A stretch of 64,000 nucleotides of DNA. Origin: DATFVA01 sp963721075 (lineage in GTDB: Bacteria > Bacteroidota > Ignavibacteria > Ignavibacteriales > Ignavibacteriaceae). Both the position numbers and the translations under genes were made by a program. The DNA is taken from NCBI GenBank assembly GCA_963721075.1, contig CAVRHV010000015.1:36136-100135 (forward strand), in the 5' to 3' direction. Shown here piece after piece: positions 9,426-19,062 of the stretch (within the stretch, counting starts at the first letter, position 1; each line of letters opens with the position of its first letter). The notes below the pieces were generated by a model. The model was not told where the DNA came from and did no database searches. It saw nothing but the letters and a program-made list of their open reading frames with translations.

Positions 9426-10421
9426 ATGAGTGAAAACCAGATAAGACAGAATAAAGCTACAAAAGAATGGGTGATATTTGCACCGGACAGAGGAGACCGC
9501 CCAAAGGATTTTAATAAACAGAACAAAAAACATGAACTTCCCGAACATGACGCTAATTGTCCTTTCTGTCCCGGCAACGAGGATAAACTGACATCGGTGC
9601 TTATGGAAATGCCCGCTAAAAACGGAAAATGGCAAACCAGGGTTGTACCAAATAAATTCCCGGCCTTAATACCGGAAGGAGATCCGCTTAGAGAAGCGGC
9701 TGATATTTATTTAAAAATGAACAGCTACGGAAGGCATGAGGTAATAATTGAGAGTCCTTATCACAACAGGGATATTCCCCTGATGTCTTCCGATGAACTC
9801 CACCGTGTAATTGAAACATATCATAAGCGGTATATGGATGTTATGAGAACGAACAAAAATCTTATTCCGCTTATATTCAGAAATCACGGTGAACATGCGG
9901 GTACCTCTTTACTTCATCCTCATTCTCAATTGATTGTAACCGGATTTGTTCCGCACCATATAAGGTGGCATGAAATAGAAGCTCAAAGGTATCACGATGA
10001 ATGGGGAAAATGTGTTTTTTGCGAAATGCTGGAATACGAGCTTACTAAAAAAGTCAGGGTTATTCATGAACTGGAAACTATGGTTGCCTTCGTACCTTAT
10101 GCTGCAGATGTGCCTTTTGAGGTTTGGATAATTCCGAGAAGACATAAAGCCGACTTTGGAAAGATCAGCGATGATGAGAAATCGGATCTTGTCGTAATTC
10201 TTCAGAGCGTTCTTAAAACATTTTATAATAAGCTGAATGATCCCGATTATAACTATATCATAAATACTTCCGCAAGATACGAGGCAGGTGAGCCTCATCT
10301 TCACTGGTATTTTCAGATACGGCCAAGACTAACAACCAGGGCGGGTTTTGAAATAGGCTCAGGTATAAGCATAAATCCATCTATTCCGGAAGATGATGCG
10401 GCATTCCTGAGAGATGATTGA
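9426..10421 (+). CDS. galT: Galactose-1-phosphate uridylyltransferase-like nucleotidyltransferase
   Basis: The 331-residue frame starts at MSENQIRQNKATKEWVIFAP, 10 bp after the PRC-barrel gene; longer in-frame starts would lie inside that gene. Motifs are CPFCPGNE (zinc ligands), RNHGEHAGTSLLHPHSQLI (HIT-superfamily HPH with the nucleotidylated His), CVFCEML, and the C-terminal GEPHLHWYFQIRPR. GalT exchanges UMP between UDP-glucose and galactose-1-phosphate in the Leloir pathway. No galK or galE lies nearby, so a related activity, such as transfer using other hexose-1-phosphates or ADP-sugars, is possible. Confidence 0.8.
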   Translation: MSENQIRQNKATKEWVIFAPDRGDRPKDFNKQNKKHELPEHDANCPFCPGNEDKLTSVLMEMPAKNGKWQTRVVPNKFPALIPEGDPLREAADIYLKMNSYGRHEVIIESPYHNRDIPLMSSDELHRVIETYHKRYMDVMRTNKNLIPLIFRNHGEHAGTSLLHPHSQLIVTGFVPHHIRWHEIEAQRYHDEWGKCVFCEMLEYELTKKVRVIHELETMVAFVPYAADVPFEVWIIPRRHKADFGKISDDEKSDLVVILQSVLKTFYNKLNDPDYNYIINTSARYEAGEPHLHWYFQIRPRLTTRAGFEIGSGISINPSIPEDDAAFLRDD

Positions 10422-10526
10422 CATTTTGAAAATTATGTGATGCAACTATCAGCAGAACGTATGATAATTGATTTTTAGGAAACAGTATTCCATTAATTAA
10501 AGTCGAAACTTATAAGGAAATTGATC

Positions 10527-12506
10527 ATGGGTGAAGAGAAACAAGATAAAAACCAGAGAAAGATTGGGCCGGACTACCGGATCCCTCAGTCGACAGGCTG
10601 GTGGAAATATCTCATAATATTTTTCGTCTTCTGGATGATAATTTCATATTTCTTCAATGTATTCGGAGGAAATCCTTCAGCTACTATATCATATTCAGCA
10701 TTCAAAGATCAGGTTAAAAAAGGTAATGTTGATTATATCACTATGCAGGGGGATGAGATCACCGGTAAATTCAACAAAAAAATATTACCCGCCGGTCATG
10801 CTAAAAATGATACAACAGAATACCAATATTTTTCAACGACCAAGCCTGCGGTTTACGATAATGAGCTGATGAAAATTCTCGATAATAATAATGTAACTAT
10901 TAATGCTGAGGCACAGGATAATTCATGGCTCACCTACATGCTGATTATGATCGTTCCATGGATACTTATCTTCGGGTACTTCTTCTATATAAGAAAAAAA
11001 ATGCAGGGACAGATGGGAGGAATGGGCGGCGCAGGCAGCGGCCTTTTCGGAATCGGGAAATCAACGGCTAAACGCTTCAGGAGACAAAAAGCAGGTGTTA
11101 CGTTTGATGATGTGGCAGGACTGGAGAGCGCCAAGCAGGATTTAAGAGAAATAATAGACTATCTTAAAAATCCCGGAAAGTTCACGCAGCTGGGTGCAGA
11201 TATTCCTAAAGGAATACTGCTGATGGGACCTCCCGGCACAGGAAAAACTCTGCTTGCAAGGGCAACTGCAGGTGAAGCAGATGTGACATTCTACAGCATC
11301 AGCGGATCCGAATTCATTGAGATGTTTGTAGGTGTGGGAGCTTCACGTGTACGTGACCTTTTTGAAAATGCAAAGAAGGAAGCTCCTGCCGTGATCTTTA
11401 TAGATGAGATTGATTCGGTCGGAAGAGCAAGAGGTACAGGTCTGGGCGGGGGACATGATGAAAGAGAACAGACTCTTAACCAGATTCTTTCGGAGATGGA
11501 TGGATTTGAACGGAATGAATCAGTCGTCGTTATGGCCGCTACCAATCGACCCGATGTACTTGATCCCGCATTAACAAGACCGGGAAGGTTCGACAGACGT
11601 ATTACCCTTGAATTCCCTCAAAGAGGTGCCAGAAAAAAAATACTGGAAATACATACCCGTCACGTACCACTTGGCGATGACGTAAACCTCGAGAATATTG
11701 CGGCAAGAACCGTAAGTTTTTCGGGGGCTGATCTGAAAAACCTTGTTAATGAAGCAGCCCTTCTCGCCGGAAGAAAGAAAAAAACTTCCGTTAATAAGCA
11801 GGACTTTGAAGAAGCACGCGATAAGATCCTGCTCGGAGCAGAACGTGAGGAAATGATAAACGATGAAGAGAAAAAAGTAGTTGCTTACCATGAAGCCGGT
11901 CATGCGCTGGTTGCGGAGCTTCTCCCTGATACCGATCCGCTGCAGAAAGTTACTATTATTCCCCGCGGACGTTCACTTGGAATAACTGAGCAAATCCCTG
12001 AAACAGAAAGGTATAATCTTACAAAGAAGTATCTGCTCGACAGGATAACTGTTGCGCTTGGTGGAAGAGCAGCTGAAAGAATCGTATTCGATGACGTAAC
12101 GAATGGTGCTGCTGAAGACTTCAGACAGGTAACACGTATTGCCAGGAAGATGGTGTGCAACTGGGGTATGAGTGATAAGCTCGGTCCTGTTATGTTTAAG
12201 CAGGGTGAGGAGCATCCTTTCCTTGGAAGAGAATTGGCTCAGCAGAAAGATTTCAGTGAGCATACCCAGCAGATTATTGATGAAGAAATCCAGAAAATTC
12301 TTGTTGAGATGGAACATAGGGCAGAAAGCTTATTGTATGATCACAGAACTATGCTGGATGCTCTGGCGGAAGCACTTTTGGAGAATGAGACTCTTGATAA
12401 GAAACAGATTGACTGGATACTTGATAAGGTGACAGGCAATGGATCGTCGGGTAATAGTCGTGATAAAAAAGTAAAAGAAAATGAAGAAGTTAAGTTTAAT
12501 AATTAA
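10527..12506 (+). CDS. ftsH: ATP-dependent zinc metalloprotease FtsH
   Basis: Started at the ATG 7 bases after AAGGAA, the protein has 659 residues. A TTG two codons upstream is the alternative. There are two membrane helices (about 27-45 and 133-155) flanking a periplasmic domain. The AAA domain follows, with Walker A GPPGTGKT near 234, Walker B VIFIDEID, the second region of homology ATNRPDVLDPALTRPGRFDR, and the protease motif HEAGHALVAE near 455. It degrades membrane and short-lived cytosolic proteins as a membrane hexamer. The C-terminal tail is polar and Lys/Asn-rich. It is followed closely by tkt (44 bp). Confidence 0.97.
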   Translation: MGEEKQDKNQRKIGPDYRIPQSTGWWKYLIIFFVFWMIISYFFNVFGGNPSATISYSAFKDQVKKGNVDYITMQGDEITGKFNKKILPAGHAKNDTTEYQYFSTTKPAVYDNELMKILDNNNVTINAEAQDNSWLTYMLIMIVPWILIFGYFFYIRKKMQGQMGGMGGAGSGLFGIGKSTAKRFRRQKAGVTFDDVAGLESAKQDLREIIDYLKNPGKFTQLGADIPKGILLMGPPGTGKTLLARATAGEADVTFYSISGSEFIEMFVGVGASRVRDLFENAKKEAPAVIFIDEIDSVGRARGTGLGGGHDEREQTLNQILSEMDGFERNESVVVMAATNRPDVLDPALTRPGRFDRRITLEFPQRGARKKILEIHTRHVPLGDDVNLENIAARTVSFSGADLKNLVNEAALLAGRKKKTSVNKQDFEEARDKILLGAEREEMINDEEKKVVAYHEAGHALVAELLPDTDPLQKVTIIPRGRSLGITEQIPETERYNLTKKYLLDRITVALGGRAAERIVFDDVTNGAAEDFRQVTRIARKMVCNWGMSDKLGPVMFKQGEEHPFLGRELAQQKDFSEHTQQIIDEEIQKILVEMEHRAESLLYDHRTMLDALAEALLENETLDKKQIDWILDKVTGNGSSGNSRDKKVKENEEVKFNN

Positions 12507-12550
12507 TCAATAGAGTTATTGATATAAGAATTTTAGAGAAGAGGTTTACG

Positions 12551-14584
12551 ATGAATAATTCAACCAAGACAACCGAAAAGATATCTATTGAAGAGATGAC
12601 CATTAATACAATACGTACACTATCAATGGATGCAGTTCAGAAAGCAAACTCGGGACATCCGGGAACACCTATGGCTCTTGCGCCCCTTGCTTATGTACTG
12701 TGGAAAAGATTTTTGAAATTTAATCCTAAAAATCCCGGATGGTTTGATCGGGACAGGTTTATTCTTTCCAATGGTCATGCTTCAATGCTTCTTTATTCAA
12801 TACTATTCCTCACCGGCTACGATATTTCACTTGATGATATTAAAAACTTCCGACAGTGGGGAAGTATTACACCAGGTCATCCTGAATATGGATTGACTCC
12901 CGGTGTAGAAACAACTACGGGTCCCCTGGGTCAGGGTATAATGAATTCCGTAGGTATGGCACTGGCCGAGGCTCATCTTGCTTCAAAATATAACCGTGAA
13001 GACCATGACATAATCAATCATTACACTTATGCTTTCTGCAGCGATGGTGATTTTATGGAAGGAGCCAGCAACGAGGCTGCTTCAATTGCGGGTCATCAAA
13101 AACTTGGGAAGCTGATATGGATTTATGATGATAACCATATAAGTATCGAGGGCAATACAAAAATAGCCTACTCAGATGACGTTGCACAAAGATTTAAAGG
13201 ATATCACTGGCACGTGCAGAACCTGGGTGATAAAGCAAATGATATAGATGCGATTTCCAATGCAATTGAAAATGCTAAACAAGAAACAGAAAAACCTTCA
13301 TTAATAATCATTCGGTCGCACATCGGGTATGGCGCTCCTGAGAAACAGGATACACCCGAAGCCCACGGCTCACCTCTTGGAGAGGAGGAGGTAAAAGCTG
13401 CAAAAGAATTTTACGACTGGCCGTCACAGGATACTTTTTATGTTCCTGATGATGTGGTCGATCATATGAGAGAAGCCCTGCAGAAAGGTGAAACTGAAGA
13501 GAACACCTGGAACGTAAAGATGGAAGATTACAGGAAAAAATTTCCCGAACTGGCAGATAAATTCCAGAAGGATTTGAAGAGAGAATTACCTGAGGGCTGG
13601 GATAAAGATATACCTCACTTCAAACCCGGGGATGGTCCTCTTGCAACCAGAAAGGCTTCCAACAAAATCATAAATAGTTTTGCATCGCATATTCCATGGA
13701 TTGTAGGCGGCAGTGCAGACCTTGCACCGTCAACCAAAACACTTATTGATAACTCCGATTATATGGAAGCAGGAGGCTATGAAAACAGGAACATTGCATG
13801 GGGTGTGAGAGAGCATGCAATGTGTGCCGCTAGTTCCGGAATGTATCTGCATGGCGGGATAAGACCTTTTGCATCTACATTTTTCATTTTTACCGACTAT
13901 GCCCGGCCGGCAATAAGACTCGCTGCTTTAATGGAGCTTCCGATTATCTATGTTATGACGCATGATTCCATAGGACTTGGAGAGGATGGACCTACGCATC
14001 AGCCTGTTGAACAGCTTGCATCCTTCAGGGCAATGCCCCATATGTGTGTAATTCGTCCTGCCGATGCAAATGAGACTGCCTATGCATGGAGAGCAGCATT
14101 GACAAGACAGTCGGGACCGACTATGCTTGTGTTAACAAGGCAAAAACTTCCTGTTTTCGACGGCAGAAAGGTTGAAAGTCCCGAAGGCGTAATGAAAGGC
14201 GCATATATAATTGCAAAAGAAAAAGGAAACAAACCCGATATTATTCTCATAGGTTCGGGAAGTGAAGTTTCACTGCTCCTCGATTCCAGAGACAAACTGT
14301 CTGAGGAAAATATAGATGCCAGGGTTGTAAGTATGGCCAGCTGGGAACTCTTTAAAGAGCAGGAAGAAGATTATAGAAATAAAGTGCTGCCGCCGGAAAT
14401 TACGAAAAGGCTTGCAGTAGAAACAGGTGCATCATTCGGCTGGTGCGAGTGGGTCGGAAATGAAGGCGGAGTAATCGGAGTAGATAAATTCGGAGCCAGT
14501 GCACCATATAAAGATATTTTCGAGCATTACGGCTTCACGGTAGAAAACGTGGTCAGCAGATCTAAAGAATTGTTAAATAAGTAG
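12551..14584 (+). CDS. tkt: Transketolase
   Basis: This 677-residue full-length transketolase has the N-terminal SGHPGTPMALAPLAY and GHASMLLYS, and the thiamine diphosphate motif GDGDFMEGASNEAASIAG-like region near residue 165. It also has GGSADLAPSTKT, GVREHAMCAASSGMYLHGG, and the pyrimidine-domain motif THDSIGLGEDGPTHQP. It moves two-carbon ketol units between pentose and hexose phosphates in the non-oxidative pentose phosphate pathway. It heads a run of pathway genes (tal-pgi, gnd, zwf) in the same direction. Confidence 0.96.
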   Translation: MNNSTKTTEKISIEEMTINTIRTLSMDAVQKANSGHPGTPMALAPLAYVLWKRFLKFNPKNPGWFDRDRFILSNGHASMLLYSILFLTGYDISLDDIKNFRQWGSITPGHPEYGLTPGVETTTGPLGQGIMNSVGMALAEAHLASKYNREDHDIINHYTYAFCSDGDFMEGASNEAASIAGHQKLGKLIWIYDDNHISIEGNTKIAYSDDVAQRFKGYHWHVQNLGDKANDIDAISNAIENAKQETEKPSLIIIRSHIGYGAPEKQDTPEAHGSPLGEEEVKAAKEFYDWPSQDTFYVPDDVVDHMREALQKGETEENTWNVKMEDYRKKFPELADKFQKDLKRELPEGWDKDIPHFKPGDGPLATRKASNKIINSFASHIPWIVGGSADLAPSTKTLIDNSDYMEAGGYENRNIAWGVREHAMCAASSGMYLHGGIRPFASTFFIFTDYARPAIRLAALMELPIIYVMTHDSIGLGEDGPTHQPVEQLASFRAMPHMCVIRPADANETAYAWRAALTRQSGPTMLVLTRQKLPVFDGRKVESPEGVMKGAYIIAKEKGNKPDIILIGSGSEVSLLLDSRDKLSEENIDARVVSMASWELFKEQEEDYRNKVLPPEITKRLAVETGASFGWCEWVGNEGGVIGVDKFGASAPYKDIFEHYGFTVENVVSRSKELLNK

Positions 14585-14670
14585 TTAAGCTGTTAAATTT
14601 ACCACAGAGATTGACAAATAAATTTCTAAACCACCTTAACGGGCGCTGATTTTCTGAAAGGAGAATATTG

Positions 14671-17502
14671 ATGAGCGTTTTAAATGAACTTATTAATTAC
14701 GGTCAGAGTTACTGGCTTGATAACCTTACACGCGGAAAAATTAAAAAAGGAGAAATTAAGAAAAGAGTCAAAGAACAGGGTCTTCGGGGAATTACTTCAA
14801 ATCCAAGCATCTTTAATAAAGCTATTTCAAAAGGATCCGATTACGATGAACAGATTAAAAGGCTGGTAAAAGAAAAGAAAGGTGTTCAGGAAATTTATGA
14901 GGGCCTTACAGTAAAGGATGTTCAGGATGCATGCGATGTGCTCAGACCTGTCTATGATGAAGCCGAGGGAACTGACGGATTCGTGAGTCTTGAGGTTTCA
15001 CCTTACCTCGCCCGAGATACACAGGGTACTATTGAAGAAGCAAGGAGATTATTTTCAAAAGTTGACAGCCCGAATTGCTACATAAAGATTCCGGGTACAG
15101 CTGAAGGAGTACCCGCAATTGAGCAATGCCTGTACGAAGGAATAAATATAAATATAACTCTCTTATTTTCTATCCAAAGTTATGAGGATGTGGCCTGGGC
15201 ATATATAAGGGCCCTCGAAAGAAGACTTGACGAAGGTAAAGATATTAAACGCATCTCTTCGGTTGCAAGTTTCTTCCTGAGCCGTATTGATGTTTTAACG
15301 GATCAGCTCCTTGGACATTATATTATTCCCGAAAAAACCACGGGTGAACCCCGGCCTGAAAATCTTTTAGGCAAAGCAGGTATCGCAAGTGCGAAAGTTG
15401 CCTATCAGAGTTTCAAGAATATATTCAGCGGAGAACGCTGGCAGAAACTGGCAGAGAACGGGGCAAGGGTACAAAAACCTTTATGGGCAAGTACCAGTAC
15501 GAAGGATCCGTTATATTCCGACGTCCGCTATATAGAGGCTCTCATTGGTCCTCACACTGTCAATACTCTTCCCGATGATACAATAGACGCTTTCGCAGAT
15601 CATGGAAAGATCTATGAAAATTCGATTGAGGATGGTGTTGAAGATGCAAAAAGGACTTTTGATGATCTCAGAAAAGTAGGAATAGACATAGATTTTGTAA
15701 CACGTCAGCTGGTAAATGAAGGAATCGAGAAATTCATCAAACCTTATGATAACCTGATGAAAACACTTGCCGCAAAGCGGCTCGACTTTCTCTCTGAAAG
15801 AGCCGGGAAACAGGAAATTGATTACGGAGAAAATGAATCGGAAATAAAATCAGCATTTAGCTCCCTCGATGAGAAACAGATTGCGAGGAGAATATTTTCC
15901 AAAGATCCTTATGTATGGAAATCCGGAGAAGAGGAAACAAAAGCAATAAGGAACCGGCTGGGATGGCTTAATATAAAGGATTTTATAGATCGCTCTGAAG
16001 ATATAATTTCATTTGCAAAAGAGATTAAAGCTGAAAAGTTTAAATATGTAGTGCTTCTTGGGATGGGAGGAAGCAGTCTTTGTCCCGAAGTAGTAAGGGA
16101 AACCTTCGGTTCAAAACAAGGGTTCCCTCAGCTTATAATGCTTGACAATACTGATCCCGCAGCTGTTAAAAATGTAGAATCCCAAATCGATCTGAATAAG
16201 ACTCTGTTTATTGTCGCAAGTAAATCGGGAACAACAACAGAAACTCTGAGCTTCGACCACTATTTCTTTAATCTTCTTAAAGAAAATGATATTAACGATC
16301 CCGGCAGCAGGTTCGTAGCAATAACCGATGATGGTACTCCTCTGCAGGATGAGGCCAGGGAAAGAAATTTCAGGAAGGTATTTACCAACCCGGAAGACTA
16401 CGGCGGAAGGTATTCTGCCCTCTCTTATTTCGGACTGGTTCCGATGGCATTAATCGGCGTCGATATAAAAGAGATTCTCCATAATGCACATCAGATGGAA
16501 ATAAACTGCGGACCCTTCATTCCTGCTGAATCCAACCCAGCACTTGCACTTGGTACAGAGATCGGAATGAATGCAAGGCTCGGAAGAGATAAAGTAACTT
16601 TTGTGCTCTCAAATTCTATAAGTGCTTTCGGCTACTGGGTTGAACAACTTATTGCGGAAAGTACCGGAAAAGAGGGAAAGGGAATCCTGCCTGTGGAAGG
16701 AGAGGATCTGTCTAAACCGGAAGTATACAGCAGCGACAGGGTATTTGTTTACCTTCATTCGGGAAATGATGAAAAGCAAAAAGAAGAAAGGAAACTGAAT
16801 GCCTTGCAGAAGGCTGGTCACCCGGTTATTAAGATCGATCTGAAAAATAAAACAGCCCTCGGCGCAGAATTTTTCAGATGGGAACTGGCTACCGCTGCAG
16901 CCGGCAGGATTATAGATGTTAATCCTTTTAATGAACCGAATGTTTCCGAAAGCAAAAAGAACAGCAGAGACCTGTTAAAGGAATGGAAAGAGAAAGGAAG
17001 TTTTGGTGAAGGAGAACCTGTTATAAGTCAGAGCGGCATATCAGTTTATTATAATAAGGATTCTGACTGGGCTCCTAAAGGAAAGACTCTTTCGGCATTT
17101 CTGAATTCTTTTACTAAACTTGCTAAGTCGCCCGATTACCTTGCTTTATTAGCATATTTTCTGCAGACACCTCAAAGACAAAAGCTTCTTCAGCAGATGA
17201 GAATAAAATTGCGGAATAACCTGAAAACAGCAACGACACTGGGCTACGGACCAAGATATATGCATTCAACGGGACAGCTTCACAAGGGCGGTCCAAACAA
17301 GGGTGTTTTTATAATGTTTACATACGAAGCTCAGAATGATCTGCCCATTCCCGGGAAAGAATACGGATTTGCTACGCTTCAGAGAGCGCAGGCTTTAGGC
17401 GACTTTCGATCACTTAATGATAAAAACCGGCGTGTTATAAGGGTACACCTCGGAAGTAATATTGAAGAATCGTTGAAAAAAATAAATGAATATATAAAGT
17501 GA
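14671..17502 (+). CDS. Bifunctional transaldolase / glucose-6-phosphate isomerase
   Basis: This 943-residue fusion starts at the ATG 7 bases after AAGGAG. Residues 1 to about 370 are a transaldolase: GITSNPSIFNKAI, YLARDTQGTIEEAR, CYIKIPGTAEGVPAI with the Schiff-base Lys near 139, and INITLLFS. From about 400 the phosphoglucose isomerase part has LLGMGGSSLCPEV near 463, VASKSGTTTETLSF, YGGRYSALSYFGLVP and GYGPRYMHSTGQLHKGG. One chain thus links sedoheptulose-7-phosphate/fructose-6-phosphate exchange to the glucose-6-phosphate/fructose-6-phosphate step, letting carbon cycle back into the oxidative branch. The stop overlaps the next gene's GTG. Confidence 0.95.
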   Translation: MSVLNELINYGQSYWLDNLTRGKIKKGEIKKRVKEQGLRGITSNPSIFNKAISKGSDYDEQIKRLVKEKKGVQEIYEGLTVKDVQDACDVLRPVYDEAEGTDGFVSLEVSPYLARDTQGTIEEARRLFSKVDSPNCYIKIPGTAEGVPAIEQCLYEGININITLLFSIQSYEDVAWAYIRALERRLDEGKDIKRISSVASFFLSRIDVLTDQLLGHYIIPEKTTGEPRPENLLGKAGIASAKVAYQSFKNIFSGERWQKLAENGARVQKPLWASTSTKDPLYSDVRYIEALIGPHTVNTLPDDTIDAFADHGKIYENSIEDGVEDAKRTFDDLRKVGIDIDFVTRQLVNEGIEKFIKPYDNLMKTLAAKRLDFLSERAGKQEIDYGENESEIKSAFSSLDEKQIARRIFSKDPYVWKSGEEETKAIRNRLGWLNIKDFIDRSEDIISFAKEIKAEKFKYVVLLGMGGSSLCPEVVRETFGSKQGFPQLIMLDNTDPAAVKNVESQIDLNKTLFIVASKSGTTTETLSFDHYFFNLLKENDINDPGSRFVAITDDGTPLQDEARERNFRKVFTNPEDYGGRYSALSYFGLVPMALIGVDIKEILHNAHQMEINCGPFIPAESNPALALGTEIGMNARLGRDKVTFVLSNSISAFGYWVEQLIAESTGKEGKGILPVEGEDLSKPEVYSSDRVFVYLHSGNDEKQKEERKLNALQKAGHPVIKIDLKNKTALGAEFFRWELATAAAGRIIDVNPFNEPNVSESKKNSRDLLKEWKEKGSFGEGEPVISQSGISVYYNKDSDWAPKGKTLSAFLNSFTKLAKSPDYLALLAYFLQTPQRQKLLQQMRIKLRNNLKTATTLGYGPRYMHSTGQLHKGGPNKGVFIMFTYEAQNDLPIPGKEYGFATLQRAQALGDFRSLNDKNRRVIRVHLGSNIEESLKKINEYIK

Positions 17503-18110
17503 AGAAGATCTTAACCATATTTTTTGATGTCGGAGGAGTGTGTTTAACGAATGGCTGGGATCATATTTCCAGACAAAAATCGACAATCCTTTTCTCGCTG
17601 GATTATGAGGAAATGGAAAAACGACATAAGCCGTTATTTAAAAAATTTGAGAGAGGTAAGCTTACATTAGATGAATACCTTGATCAGGTGGTCTTTTTCA
17701 AAAAAAGGAATTTTACAAGACAGGAATTCAAAGATTTTATGTACTCACAATCCCGACCGTTTGATTCCACGCTGAAACTTCTCAAAAAGCTTTCCTCAGG
17801 TGATAAATACCAGCTTGCTACTTTGAATAATGAATCACGTGAATTGAATAACTACAGGGTGAATGAGTTCGGACTATATAAATATTTTTCATGCTTTTTT
17901 AGTTCCTGCTATATGGGAGTGAGAAAGCCTGAGCCTGAAATATTTTACAAAGCCTTGCATATTCTTCATAGAAAACCTGAAGAATGTCTTTATATAGATG
18001 ACAGGGAAGAAAATATTCAGGCAGCAAGATCGTCCGGAATGAATGCAGTGCTTCTTGAAAAGCCGGAAGACCTCGAAAAAAAGCTGATAGAGTTTAACAT
18101 TGAAATCTGA
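17499..18110 (+). CDS. HAD-superfamily hydrolase (YihX-like sugar phosphatase)
   Basis: The 203-residue protein starts at a GTG that overlaps the Tal-Pgi stop (GTGA), indicating translational coupling. HAD motif I is FFDVGGVCLTNGWD with Asp10 as nucleophile; motif II is the ATLNNES region, then GVRKPEPEIFYKAL (conserved Lys) and motif III YIDDREENIQAA. This pattern is closest to subfamily IA phosphatases of the YihX type, which act on glucose-1-phosphate and related sugar phosphates. The place inside a pentose phosphate operon supports a sugar-phosphate substrate, but the exact one is not determinable. Confidence 0.8.
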   Translation: MKKILTIFFDVGGVCLTNGWDHISRQKSTILFSLDYEEMEKRHKPLFKKFERGKLTLDEYLDQVVFFKKRNFTRQEFKDFMYSQSRPFDSTLKLLKKLSSGDKYQLATLNNESRELNNYRVNEFGLYKYFSCFFSSCYMGVRKPEPEIFYKALHILHRKPEECLYIDDREENIQAARSSGMNAVLLEKPEDLEKKLIEFNIEI

Positions 18111-18122
18111 AAAGGAGATAAT

Positions 18123-19025
18123 ATGAAAATCGGTTTAATTGGATTAGGAAAAATGGGCAGTAATATGCTCAAGAGACTCAGAAAAGATAATCATGAAATT
18201 GTAGCTTTTGATCTGAATAAGGACCTGGTAAAGAAAGCTAAGGAAGACGGGGGCATAGGAGCAGATTCAATAGAAGATCTCGTATCAAAGCTTGAAAAAC
18301 CAAGGAATGTCTGGGTAATGGTACCGCACGGCAAGCCTACAGATGAAACAATTAACAAATTACTTGAGCTGCTTGATAAAGATGATCTGATAGTTGATGG
18401 CGGGAATTCACACTACACCGAATCTATAAAGAATTCGGAAAAATGTAATAAAAAAGGAATCCATTTTGTTGATGCAGGTGTAAGCGGAGGAATATGGGGC
18501 CTGAAAATCGGCTACAACCTTATGGTCGGCGGTCCTGATAAGGCTGTCAAACGTGTAGAACCTGTTCTTATTTCTCTGGCGCCTGAGAATGGATATGCTC
18601 ATGTAGGTAAGAGTGGAGCCGGTCATTTTGTTAAGATGATACATAATGCACTGGAATATGTAATGCTTCAGGGAATAGGAGAAGCTTTTGAATGTATGCA
18701 CAGGAGTGATTTTGATATTGATCTCAAACAAGTAGCTGATCTATGGAATCATGGTGCAGTGGTAAGGAGCTGGCTCCTTGAACTTGCGGTTGATGCATTC
18801 AAGGAAGAAGGTAATTCTCTCGAAAAAATAGCTCCTTATGTCAATGATTCGGGAACCGCAAGATGGACGTCAGAATATGCCATTGAAAATGCAATCCCTG
18901 TTCCTGCTATAACTATTTCGCTTTATGAGAGGTTTGCTTCCAGGCAGGATGAATCTTATTCCGCCAAAGTAATTGCGGCATTGAGAAATGAGTTCGGGGG
19001 ACATGAAGTAAAGGAGGAAAAGTAG
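18123..19025 (+). CDS. gnd: 6-phosphogluconate dehydrogenase, decarboxylating (short form)
   Basis: The 300-residue protein has the Rossmann start MKIGLIGLGKMGSNMLKRL, VMVPHGKPTDETI, DGGNSHYTESIK, DAGVSGGIWGLKIGYNLMVGG and the catalytic region KSGAGHFVKMIHNALEYVM. This is the ~300-residue YqeC/GndA-type class and not the 470-residue class. It oxidises 6-phosphogluconate to ribulose-5-phosphate and CO2, reducing NAD(P). AAGGAG lies upstream. It sits between the HAD phosphatase and zwf, completing the oxidative branch apart from a lactonase, which was not seen. Confidence 0.93.
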   Translation: MKIGLIGLGKMGSNMLKRLRKDNHEIVAFDLNKDLVKKAKEDGGIGADSIEDLVSKLEKPRNVWVMVPHGKPTDETINKLLELLDKDDLIVDGGNSHYTESIKNSEKCNKKGIHFVDAGVSGGIWGLKIGYNLMVGGPDKAVKRVEPVLISLAPENGYAHVGKSGAGHFVKMIHNALEYVMLQGIGEAFECMHRSDFDIDLKQVADLWNHGAVVRSWLLELAVDAFKEEGNSLEKIAPYVNDSGTARWTSEYAIENAIPVPAITISLYERFASRQDESYSAKVIAALRNEFGGHEVKEEK

Positions 19026-19061
19026 ATGGCAGATAATAACAGCAGTAATAACGAGAACTAA
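19026..19061 (+). other. 11-codon ORF after a strong ribosome site, probably the true N-terminus of Zwf
   Basis: AAGGAGG at 19011-19017 lies at proper distance before this ATG, which encodes MADNNSSNNEN then stop. The zwf ATG at 19063 has no ribosome site of its own and is in the neighbouring frame, 37 bases away. Dropping one base near 19056-19062 would fuse the two, giving Zwf a longer Asn-rich start. The alternative is a short leader peptide that couples translation of zwf to gnd. Confidence 0.45.
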
Positions 19062-19062
19062 T